Shown here piece by piece: positions 32,867 through 41,185 of a stretch of DNA of 64,000 bases. The notes below the pieces were generated by a model, which made no database searches, was not told the origin of the DNA, and saw only the letters and a program-made list of their open reading frames with translations. The translations under genes were made by a program, and so were the position numbers. Position 1 is the stretch's first letter; the number at the start of each line of letters is the position of its first letter. Source of the stretch: JASGCL01 sp965262775 (GTDB taxonomy: Bacteria > Pseudomonadota > Alphaproteobacteria > JASGCL01); assembly GCA_965262775.1 (NCBI GenBank), contig CBDHFT010000001.1, positions 434,001 through 498,000 on the forward strand, written 5' to 3'.

Positions 32867-33586
32867 CTATCCACCCAAATACATTTTTTTGATTTGCGGG
32901 TTGTTGCGTAATTTTTTTGATTCGCCGCTCATGGCTATTTCGCCCGTGCTGATAAGGTAAGTGTAGTGAGAAATACTCATGGCCAATTGTGAATTTTGTT
33001 CAACCAACACCACCGACACATTGTCGTCGCGATTGATGCTGATGATGGAGCGTGCGATGTCTTGCACCAATTTGGGGGCAATGCCCAGCGATGGTTCGTC
33101 CAGCAACAATAGTTTGGGGCGTGCCATCAGGGCGCGGCCAATCACCAACATCTGTTGTTCGCCACCGCTCATGGTCGAGGCTTGCTGGTTAAAACGTTCT
33201 TTAAGGCGTGGAAACTTCACCAACATTTTTTCTAAATCATCGGCAATTCCTTTTTTATCATGCCTTGTGAAAGCGCCCATCAACAAATTGTCTTTTACCG
33301 ACATGAATGGAAAAACATGGCGACCTTCGGGCACCATGACGATGCCTTTTTTAACCAAGGTTTCCGCGGCCAAGCCGTTTATTTTTTCGCCTTGAAAATA
33401 AATTTCCCCGCTGGCAATGGGGCGAAGCCCCGTGATGGCGCGTAAGGTCGATGATTTCCCCGCGCCGTTTGTTCCTATCAAGGCTACGGTTTCGCCCGCC
33501 TTCACCTCCAGCGAGACGCTTTTCAAAGCCCTCACCTTGCCATAATTAAGGATGATATTTTTGATTTCTAAAATATTTTTTGTCAT
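32867..33586 (-). CDS. livF: Branched-chain-type ABC transporter ATP-binding protein LivF
   Basis: ATPase subunit of 239 residues. Walker A GTNGAGKSS near residue 38, the signature TMSGGEQQML near 138, Walker B LLLLDEPSLGIAP, and the H-loop replaced by Gln in LVEQNSQ, as usual for LivF. Same strand and close spacing with livG (17 bases) and the racemase (9 bases). The family serves amino acids, amides, urea and other small polar compounds, so the substrate must be inferred from context. Confidence 0.92.
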   Translation of the reverse strand: MTKNILEIKNIILNYGKVRALKSVSLEVKAGETVALIGTNGAGKSSTLRAITGLRPIASGEIYFQGEKINGLAAETLVKKGIVMVPEGRHVFPFMSVKDNLLMGAFTRHDKKGIADDLEKMLVKFPRLKERFNQQASTMSGGEQQMLVIGRALMARPKLLLLDEPSLGIAPKLVQDIARSIISINRDDNVSVVLVEQNSQLAMSISHYTYLISTGEIAMSGESKKLRNNPQIKKMYLGG

Positions 33587-33603
33587 GTTTTTATATTCCT
33601 TTT

Positions 33604-34386
33604 TTATATGCCGATGCTATCGTCCTTGACGCCCAGGTAAGCCTCAACAACCCTCTCATTGTTTTGAATATCGCGCGGCGAACCTTCGGCGATTTTTTCA
33701 CCAAAATTTAAAACCACAATACGGTCAGAAATTTGCATCACGGCGTGCATGTCATGCTCGACCAACAAAACGGTGATGCCTTTTTTTCTAATGGCATAAA
33801 CCATTTTGACGGCGGCGGCGGTTTCTTCCATATTCATGCCAGCAAATGGTTCATCCAACAACAAAACTTTTGGCGCGGCCGACAACCCAATGGCAATCCC
33901 CAGGGCGCGTAAATAACCATGGGGCAGGTTAAGGGCAAATTCGTTTGCCACCTTTTCTAACCCGACCAGTTTTAATATCTCCATCGCCGAATCTTGGAAT
34001 CGTTTGTTATCCAACCTGGCATTTTTTGAATTGATAAAAAATCCAAACAAATTGGCCTTGGCTTGCAAATGGTGCGCGGTGATAACATTATCCAACACCG
34101 ACATGTTGCGGAATATGGTGGTTTCTTGGAAAGTTCTAATTACGCCGCGCCGCGCCGCCAAATGTGGTGCCAGGCCCGATATGCGTTTGCCTTCAAAAAT
34201 AACCTGGCCCGAGGTTGGCAATAAAAATGAAGAAATAAGTTTAAACAATGTCGATTTCCCCGCCCCGTTGGGACCAATCACCGACAGGATTTCGTTCTTT
34301 TTCACATCGAACGAAATTTTATTGACCGCAGTCAAACCACCAAATTTTTTGGTAATTTCTTTAACGCTAAAAAATTCGCCGCTCAT
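33604..34386 (-). CDS. livG: Branched-chain-type ABC transporter ATP-binding protein LivG
   Basis: 260 residues. Walker A GPNGAGKST near residue 37, the family segment GVIRTFQETTIF, a signature region reading ALNLPHGYLRALGIAIGLSA (LSGG degraded to LPHG, as in many LivG), Walker B LLLDEPFAGMN, and the H-loop in LLVEHDMHAVM. The C-terminal VVLNFGEKIAEGSP is typical. It abuts livM directly (stop 34387). Confidence 0.93.
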   Translation of the reverse strand: MSGEFFSVKEITKKFGGLTAVNKISFDVKKNEILSVIGPNGAGKSTLFKLISSFLLPTSGQVIFEGKRISGLAPHLAARRGVIRTFQETTIFRNMSVLDNVITAHHLQAKANLFGFFINSKNARLDNKRFQDSAMEILKLVGLEKVANEFALNLPHGYLRALGIAIGLSAAPKVLLLDEPFAGMNMEETAAAVKMVYAIRKKGITVLLVEHDMHAVMQISDRIVVLNFGEKIAEGSPRDIQNNERVVEAYLGVKDDSIGI

Positions 34387-35496
34387 TTATTTTTTCCCCC
34401 TTGTCGATGTTGTCGATGTTGATTTGGATTTTTTATTCTTGCTTTTCGCGCCCGACAGCCCTGTATTACTTTGCATCATGTTTTTGCTTTCTTTGCGGTC
34501 GCGGCGCGCGCTTAATAATTCAGACCAATTGATTGATAACAAGCCATTGGGTAAAAATAACATTAACGATATCATCATGGTGGCGTAGATAAACAATTGA
34601 TAATCCCCCATGACCGACAACCAATCCCATGCAAAATAAAGCGCGCTGGCCCCGATGATGGGACCAAACACATTGCCCAAACCACCCACGAAGCAATAGA
34701 GCATGAAATCAACCGAATCCTTCACCACAAAGGCGGAGGGAGAAATGGATTGCAAATGAGCAATGAATATCGCCCCGCCAACCCCGCCAAGGAACGACGA
34801 AATAGCATAAGAAATAAGGCGGAGGCGCGCCACATCAACCCCGATGGAACTTGCCAATTCTTCATTTTGCTGTAACGACCGCGACAAAATGCCTTGGCGC
34901 GAATGCACCAGGCGATACATCAATAAAATAGCAATAAGCAGGACGATAATCGCCAAATAATAAAACCCAACCTTAACATCGGGCAGGCTGTTGAAATCAG
35001 GAAACAATGTAACACCAAAAATAGTAAGGCCGCTGGGGGTGGGCAAGCCCGTAATGCCTTGCGATGAACCAGTAAAACGTTGCATGGTTTGCGACAAAGC
35101 CAACAGGGTGGTGACTTGGGTCAGGGTGAGGGACACCATGGCAAAATAAACCCCGCGCAAACGCAAAATGGGGAAGCCAATCAAGAGGCTGATAAAACTG
35201 GCGCCCAAACCCGCGAGGGGCAGCGATGCCCAAAAAGAAAACCCCATTTTTGAAACACAATAGGCCGAGATATAACCGCCAATCAAAGCAAAGGCCCCCT
35301 GGCCAATATTGATACGCCCCATGTAAAAAGTCAACCACACGCCCAGGCTGATAAAACTAAGCAGGGCAATATCTATCAAATTGCCCATGACATACCAATT
35401 TTTGTTGGCAATCAAAATACTGGGAACGACGAACAAAAACAAAACCACCGTCACAAGGAAGGTAATAAATTTTATATTAAAAAATATTTTTTTCAT
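34387..35496 (-). CDS. livM: Branched-chain-type ABC transporter permease LivM
   Basis: Inner-membrane permease of 369 residues with about nine hydrophobic helices. The family segments NIGQGAFALIGGYISAY (near residue 66) and GGLGNVFGPIIGA (near 270) are clear. The last 40 residues are a hydrophilic Ser/Lys/Arg-rich tail (SKNKKSKSTSTTSTRGKK) not usual in LivM. Directly upstream of livG, 76 bases after livH. Confidence 0.92.
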   Translation of the reverse strand: MKKIFFNIKFITFLVTVVLFLFVVPSILIANKNWYVMGNLIDIALLSFISLGVWLTFYMGRINIGQGAFALIGGYISAYCVSKMGFSFWASLPLAGLGASFISLLIGFPILRLRGVYFAMVSLTLTQVTTLLALSQTMQRFTGSSQGITGLPTPSGLTIFGVTLFPDFNSLPDVKVGFYYLAIIVLLIAILLMYRLVHSRQGILSRSLQQNEELASSIGVDVARLRLISYAISSFLGGVGGAIFIAHLQSISPSAFVVKDSVDFMLYCFVGGLGNVFGPIIGASALYFAWDWLSVMGDYQLFIYATMMISLMLFLPNGLLSINWSELLSARRDRKESKNMMQSNTGLSGAKSKNKKSKSTSTTSTRGKK

Positions 35497-35572
35497 GATG
35501 ATGCTTGGTTGTTAGATAATAATGAATAGGTGATGGTTTGGTTGCGTTCAACCCCAATGTAGCCCCCCTAGT

Positions 35573-36478
35573 TTAACCCCATGGTTTGCCCATTAAACCT
35601 TGGGGCCTGATGGATAAAAACACCATCAAGGAAGCAAAAATAATAAAATGGGTGAGGTCGCCAAGCCCAATCAGCGGCAACAATGATAACAAAACCGATT
35701 CCAACATTCCCAAAATAAACCCGCCCCAAATCGCGCCCGATACCACGCCCGCGCCGCCAAGCATAACCATGGTGAAGGCCTTGATAGATGTTGGGTCGCC
35801 CAAGCCAGAATTGATACCCGTCACCAAAAACAATAACCCCCCGACCACACCAGCCAAGGCGGCACCGAAAGCAAAACCCAGCATGGTGTAATGGTCAACA
35901 TTGACACCCATTAAGGTGGCGGCCATTTTGTCTTGGGCCAAGGCGCGCATGGCGCGACCCGTCTTGCTCCATTGCATATACATAATAAAAGTAACAATCA
36001 TTAATATAGAAATGCCAGCTATCAACAAGCGGTCATAGGCAATGCTAACATTATGGAAATGGAAAATGCCTTCTATCAGGTTTTTGCCGTCGGGCATCCC
36101 CTTTTGCTGTTGGCCAAACATAATCAAAATAACGCTATCAAGCAAAAACGCGGTGCCCGCCGCCAACAACATGGTGCTTTCGTCGCGTTTGGAACGTTTC
36201 ATAACGGTGCGGAACAATAATCTTTCGAACAGCGCGCCCACCACCATAAGGACAACAACCGCGCCCAGCAAACCCACCGCAAAAGCCACAGCAAGCGGCA
36301 ATTGAAAGGCGGCAAATAAATTTTTTGTTATGGTGTAGGTTACAAAGCCGCCCAACACAAACATTTGCCCGTGGGCAAAGTTAAGCACATTCATTAAACC
36401 GAAGATAAGGGTCAGCCCAAGGGCGATAAGCGCGTATTGCGCCCCCAAATAAAAACCATTGACGATAATTAATTCCAT
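35573..36478 (-). CDS. livH: Branched-chain-type ABC transporter permease LivH
   Basis: Permease of 301 residues from ATG 36478 (MELIIVNGFYLGAQYAL), chosen because GGGAG lies 10 bases upstream and the extra 12 codons of the longer frame are hydrophilic. The family motif LNFAHGQMFVLGGF is near residue 31, and the C-terminal GGAGVVSGAIWGGFILG loop is present. A strong stem-loop separates it from livK. Confidence 0.92.
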   Translation of the reverse strand: MELIIVNGFYLGAQYALIALGLTLIFGLMNVLNFAHGQMFVLGGFVTYTITKNLFAAFQLPLAVAFAVGLLGAVVVLMVVGALFERLLFRTVMKRSKRDESTMLLAAGTAFLLDSVILIMFGQQQKGMPDGKNLIEGIFHFHNVSIAYDRLLIAGISILMIVTFIMYMQWSKTGRAMRALAQDKMAATLMGVNVDHYTMLGFAFGAALAGVVGGLLFLVTGINSGLGDPTSIKAFTMVMLGGAGVVSGAIWGGFILGMLESVLLSLLPLIGLGDLTHFIIFASLMVFLSIRPQGLMGKPWG

Positions 36479-36605
36479 CGCTCGCTGTCTCCCTCCCTTA
36501 ATATAGCCCCGCACGTCAAAAATTATTTTGCCTATTCGTGCAAAGCGGCGCGATTGTGCTATATTTTTTTTGATTTGTAAACAATTTTATTTATTTTACA
36601 TAAAA

Positions 36606-36642
36606 TATCCCCCACCATTTCTAAACAAAGTGGTGGGGGATA
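36606..36642 (-). terminator. Strong stem-loop between livK and livH
   Basis: A perfect 12-base stem, TATCCCCCACCA (36606-36617) with TGGTGGGGGATA (36631-36642), and a 13-base loop. On the minus strand it is followed by TTTTA, not by a clean T-run. It may act as a partial terminator or mRNA stabiliser that keeps the binding protein in excess over the membrane parts, as seen in other ABC operons. Confidence 0.65.
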
Positions 36643-36674
36643 CACATCTTCAAACAAATGTAAGATGATTTTGA

Positions 36675-37178
36675 TTAGTCAACTTTACCAATGAAGAGGG
36701 TTTTGAAAGACCCGTTTTCATATTGGTTAACCACCATGGGAACAAAAATTTGTTGTTTTTTCCCAAAGTACGCTTTGCCGACAAAGGTCATGGGCGCATT
36801 GGTTTTGACAAATGGATTTTTAACGCTAAATGTTTCAGCAGTTTTTTTGAACTCTGCAACATCGTCAACCGCTTTAGGATTGGCTTTTAAGACTTCAACG
36901 ATATATTCCAAAGCATAGACTTTGGTATTTGATTCGTCGTCATACACGCCAAATTTCTTTTTGTAACGGGCAGCAAATTCCTTCATGGTGTCTGATGCCA
37001 ATTCGGGGGTGGAAGCACCGCCCAAAGAAATAAAGCCATTCGCCGCTGCGCCCGCGCTTTTTAATTCGTCGGCGTTTTGTGCGGTTTCAGTGGATAACAA
37101 GCCTTTGTAGCCCAATTCACGTGCTGATTTGATCAACAATGGGGCGGCCGCGGGGGCAACACCAGAAAGAACAATCAA
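36675..37178 (-). pseudogene. livK: LivK-type binding protein, C-terminal part (frameshifted)
   Basis: This frame continues the periplasmic binding protein: LIVLSGVAPAAAPLLIKSAREL, then a hinge and C-terminal lobe ending in FKTLFIGKVD. It has no start or ribosome site of its own. It joins the upstream frame at a run of seven A on the coding strand (37185-37191), where QKNLT-stop should read QKKPDLIVLSG. One more A would restore a single gene 36675-37873 of about 400 residues. Confidence 0.8.
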
Positions 37179-37873
37179 GTCAGGTTTTTTTGCAAGACAG
37201 GGCTGATGATAGGATTGAAGTCCGTGGTGCCCGATTTATAAGTCGTTGAACCATCAACCACTTCTAAGCCGAGGCTTTTTGCTGCTGCAACACCACTATC
37301 ACGTTGTGAAATGGGGTCAGAATCATTGGCGGCAACAAAAGCGACTTTTTTGACGCCTTTGTTTTTGCTTAACCATTTGTAAATGGTTGGGCCAGATTCA
37401 TAATTAGCTATCATAGCTAAATATGCGTTGGAGTCGCCTTTGGTGTAAAGTTGTTTGGCAAAAGCGTATGGAAAATACACAATACCGCGTTTTACAGCCA
37501 CATCGTAAGCGGGGATAGCGCCTTCGTCTGTGTTAGGACCCACAATATAGCGAACGCCTTGGCTCGCCATTTTTTCAAAACCAGCAACAGCCAATTTGGG
37601 ATCTTTTTTGTCGTCAAAGGTGACGATGTTGATTTTGTAAGTATCGGCACCAATTTTGACGCCGCCTTTTTCATTTAACCAGTCAGCGCGGGTTTGCATC
37701 GAACGAACGTTCGACGTGCCCCATGCCGCGGCAGGACCAGACGTAACGCCGACAAAGCCAATTTTTAGGACTTTATCTGCGGCGACTGCCACCGAGGTCA
37801 TTGATAAAAGACCAAAAGACAGCGCAAAAGCACTAACCCCCAAGCCTTTTACAAAGTTTTTTCTATTTAGCAT
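37175..37873 (-). CDS. livK: LivK-type periplasmic binding protein, N-terminal part
   Basis: Type I periplasmic binding protein for the adjacent transporter. Start ATG 37873 with AAGGAG in front, then a signal peptide (LNRKNFVKGLGVSAFALSFG ... SVAVAA). The first lobe is well conserved: KIGFVGVTSGPAAAWG, NIVTFDDKKDPKLAV, RYIVGPNTDEGAIPAYDVA. The frame stops at 37175 after a seven-A run, and the second lobe lies in another frame. As read, the protein lacks its C-terminal lobe. Either the operon has lost uptake, slippage on the A-run restores it, or a base was lost in assembly. Confidence 0.85.
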   Translation of the reverse strand: MLNRKNFVKGLGVSAFALSFGLLSMTSVAVAADKVLKIGFVGVTSGPAAAWGTSNVRSMQTRADWLNEKGGVKIGADTYKINIVTFDDKKDPKLAVAGFEKMASQGVRYIVGPNTDEGAIPAYDVAVKRGIVYFPYAFAKQLYTKGDSNAYLAMIANYESGPTIYKWLSKNKGVKKVAFVAANDSDPISQRDSGVAAAKSLGLEVVDGSTTYKSGTTDFNPIISPVLQKNLT

Positions 37874-38397
37874 TTTTTTTCTCCTTATATTGTGAAAGAT
37901 AATTGCTATTGGTTGTAATCGAGAAATTCGAAGCGCAATGTCTTGTAAAATTTTTCTCATTTTCTATGTTGTTGCTAGCATGGTGGTTTATTCTGCTAAT
38001 ATTTCTATTAGTTTTTCGGAACGACCTACAAATACTATCATAACACGGACTAAGGAAAAGTTTTAGAAAAAGCCTCCCACAACTCTCAATTTTACTATAT
38101 CTTAGACTGGATAATATTTTCTTGTCAATATTATTTATTATTATCTAGGGGGGTAAATTTTTACAAACTTTGGTTGTGCAGGCTATTTTTGGGCGGTTGC
38201 CCCCGTTTATAGAAGGTTGATATATATTAGAAATCAGCAACAAATAGATAAAAATAGCCATATATATTAAGGGAAGTATCGATAATACAGCGCAAAGCTA
38301 ATATCATGGATAAACAAGATAGAAACAATATTTACCAAACCCCGATATTGCCTTGATAGTTTGACTTTTATATGGCTAACTTTTATAGACAGAACTG
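37874..38397. other. Divergent intergenic region between livK and bamA
   Basis: 524 bases, AT-rich, no convincing gene. It must carry promoters in both directions. Noted features: a palindrome GTAAATTTTTAC near 38153-38164 and AT-rich blocks with TATATATT (38220-38230 and 38260-38270). No promoter pair could be fixed with confidence. Confidence 0.4.
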
Positions 38398-38424
38398 TTG
38401 ATATTTTATCAGGAGCCACTATTC

Positions 38425-41112
38425 TTGCCTTATTTTTTGCCTCTTTCCTCTTCATCCTCCGCTGCTGCGCCAGCCGATGCCTTATCTTCGACGGGCGTTG
38501 AGGCAAGTAAAACACAAAAAATAGGCGGCAGGCGCGCCCGGTTGCTAGGGTTATCTTTGTTGCATAGTTTGATAAACCCGCAAGGCGGATGGCATGTTGT
38601 AAATGGCCTATTTATAAGCGCGGCAAGTTTGACAGCCTTGGCAGGTATAACAGGCATGACGGCAAGCGAAGCCCATGCCCAAATTGGTGCGCCCGCCGCA
38701 CAAAAACCAGCCATTGACACCATTCAACCCAATGCGCAACCCAAAAAAGATGATAAAGGCCAGGCCGCGCCGTCAAACCTTCCCACGGGCACACAAAATG
38801 TTGCCCCGCCAAGTTTTGGCAATGATAGCGGGCGTGATAATCAAAATGCGACGGGTAATATTATCAGAACTGTTCGCGTTGCTGGGGCGCAAAAGATAGA
38901 GCCCGCAACCGTGCTGGCTTATTTACCGTTTAAAATTGGCGACCGTTGGTCGGACGCGCTTGGTAATGATGCCTTGCGTATCCTCAATAACACAGGGTTG
39001 TTTGCTTTGATAAATTTGGAAGAAAACAATGGCGTGGTGACGGTAAAAATTATGGAAAGCCCCGTGATTGACGAGGTTGCCTTCGAAGGCAACAGCGAAG
39101 TGGAAGACAAAGATTTTTTGATGGTGTTGGCGCAGAACAGCAACATCAAACGCCGCGCCATTTATTCGCGCGCCGCGGCGAAAAAGGCGGTTAATATTAT
39201 CCAGCAAGTTTATTTGCAACGCGGTTTTTTCCAAGCCAATGTGTCGCCCAAATTAATAGATATTGGTAACAACCGCGTGCAATTGGTTTTTGAAATTAAT
39301 GAGGGCAGGGCACCAAGGGTCGGGGCGTTTGAATTTTATGGCAACAATAGTTTTTCCGATGGAGCATTGCGCAACAATTTGCTTTCAAGCGTTTACAACC
39401 CCTTACGTTTTTTCAGCACCACCGACCGTTATGACCCCAACCGTATCAAGACTGACCAAGATAACTTGCTGCGTTTTTATCGCGAAAATGGGTTTGTGGA
39501 TGCCGCCGTGACATCGGCCACCACGCAATTAAATAAATCGCGCGAAGATTTCACCATCACCTATTCTATCAAAGAAGGGCCGCGTTATCGGGTGGATAAG
39601 ATAAACCTAACCAGCAACATCAAGCGCATGCCGATTGATAAAATGAAAAGTTATATCGCGGTGCGCAAGGGAAATTATTATAAAATATCTTCGGTCGAAA
39701 AAACCGAACGCGATATTGTTCAGGCGCTACGCGATGATTATAATTACCCATTCATGAAGGTGGTAACAAAAACCGTCACCCATCCCGACACCCAAACGGT
39801 CGATGTATCGTTTGAAATAGTCCAAGGGCAAAGGCAATATATCAACCGCATTGTTATTCAGGGCAATGGCCGAACGTTGGATAGTATTATCAGGCGCAAA
39901 TTATCATTCGCGGAGGGCGACCCGTTGGATGAGGATGCTGTGCGCCGTGGTTTTCAAGCCATTCAAAATACTGGATATTTTAGCAGCGTTGAGCCAAAAT
40001 TGGTCCCCGTGCCTGGCCGCCCCGATAGGGTGGATGTTATCTTGAAGGTGCAGGAAACCTCCACGGGTGCGCTGAATTTTAGCGCGGGTTATTCGACAAA
40101 GGATGGGATTATTTTCGGCGTGACCTTTGGTGAAAATAATTTGCTGGGCACGGCGCGGATATTAAATATCTCGGGCCAATTTGCCATTCCTATTACCTCG
40201 GGTCAGGGTAAAACCTTTGGGCAATCTTACACCATCGCCTACACCGAACCATTCTTGGCCGATAAAGACCTGGCCATGACGACCAGCCTTTATCGCACCG
40301 TCAACACCAACACCGCCAACTTACTTACGCAAACCCGCACGGGGGGCTCGGTTGGTTTCCGCTTCAATTATAATCGCTACTTCTCGCAATATTTTTATTA
40401 TAATATTTATTATAATCAATTAAGGAACGCGGCGGGCGGTTCGAATGTGGAAGGCAATTTTTTAAACTCTATATTTGGTCAACAGATATCTTATGATACG
40501 CGCGACAACCCCAACAACCCGCGGTCGGGGTTGTATGCTACCTTTGGCAATGACTTGGCGGGGCTTGGCGGCGATATTTATTACTTGCGCACCTCGGCCA
40601 CGGCGGCGGGTTACCTGCCCCTTGCTATCGGCCTGACCAACGATCCTGTTTTGGCGGTTGGTATCGATGCGGGTTATATTTTCCCCTTTAATAATAAAAC
40701 TGTTTCGGTCGCCGACCGTTTTTACCTTGGTGGGCAAAACTTACGCGGGTTCCAAGACAATGCCGCAGGCCCCAGCTACACTGGCTTTAATGCAGCGGGC
40801 AATGCCGCCAGGGTTTTCGTTGGCGGACGGCAATATTTTACACAAAGCACCGAATTGCGCATCCCGATAGATTTCTTATCCGACCTTGGTGCTAAATTTA
40901 TTGTTTTTAATGACATTGGTGTGTTGTCTTTGCCCGATGAAAAGGGTTTGGCTGGCGTTGCGGACGATGGCGGGTTGCGTGCTTCTTGGGGTATTGGCGG
41001 CAGTTTTATTACCCCCATCGGGCCTATCGTTATTTCTTGGGCATTCCCTTACAAAAAAGGTCCGACCGACATTGTGCAAAATTTCCGTATAGATTTCAAA
41101 AGTAAATTCTAA
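38425..41112 (+). CDS. bamA: Outer membrane assembly factor BamA (Omp85)
   Basis: Central subunit of the machine that inserts beta-barrel proteins into the outer membrane. Five POTRA repeats run from IIRTVRVAG (near residue 150) to about 490 (for example IDEVAFEGNSEV, VGAFEFYGNNSF, INRIVIQGN). A 16-strand barrel follows with the family loop motif NLRGF and an aromatic-rich C-terminus ending in Phe. Start TTG 38425 is chosen for AGGAG 9 bases upstream; a TTG at 38398 is also possible. Either way, about 50 hydrophilic residues precede the signal-like helix (LFISAASLTALAGITG ... AHAQ), which is unusually late. Confidence 0.92.
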   Translation: MPYFLPLSSSSSAAAPADALSSTGVEASKTQKIGGRRARLLGLSLLHSLINPQGGWHVVNGLFISAASLTALAGITGMTASEAHAQIGAPAAQKPAIDTIQPNAQPKKDDKGQAAPSNLPTGTQNVAPPSFGNDSGRDNQNATGNIIRTVRVAGAQKIEPATVLAYLPFKIGDRWSDALGNDALRILNNTGLFALINLEENNGVVTVKIMESPVIDEVAFEGNSEVEDKDFLMVLAQNSNIKRRAIYSRAAAKKAVNIIQQVYLQRGFFQANVSPKLIDIGNNRVQLVFEINEGRAPRVGAFEFYGNNSFSDGALRNNLLSSVYNPLRFFSTTDRYDPNRIKTDQDNLLRFYRENGFVDAAVTSATTQLNKSREDFTITYSIKEGPRYRVDKINLTSNIKRMPIDKMKSYIAVRKGNYYKISSVEKTERDIVQALRDDYNYPFMKVVTKTVTHPDTQTVDVSFEIVQGQRQYINRIVIQGNGRTLDSIIRRKLSFAEGDPLDEDAVRRGFQAIQNTGYFSSVEPKLVPVPGRPDRVDVILKVQETSTGALNFSAGYSTKDGIIFGVTFGENNLLGTARILNISGQFAIPITSGQGKTFGQSYTIAYTEPFLADKDLAMTTSLYRTVNTNTANLLTQTRTGGSVGFRFNYNRYFSQYFYYNIYYNQLRNAAGGSNVEGNFLNSIFGQQISYDTRDNPNNPRSGLYATFGNDLAGLGGDIYYLRTSATAAGYLPLAIGLTNDPVLAVGIDAGYIFPFNNKTVSVADRFYLGGQNLRGFQDNAAGPSYTGFNAAGNAARVFVGGRQYFTQSTELRIPIDFLSDLGAKFIVFNDIGVLSLPDEKGLAGVADDGGLRASWGIGGSFITPIGPIVISWAFPYKKGPTDIVQNFRIDFKSKF

Positions 41113-41185
41113 GTCATTTTATTTTTTATAATTTATCAAAAATAAAAAATTGCATCGGCAAAAAAAATATATTACATAATAAATT

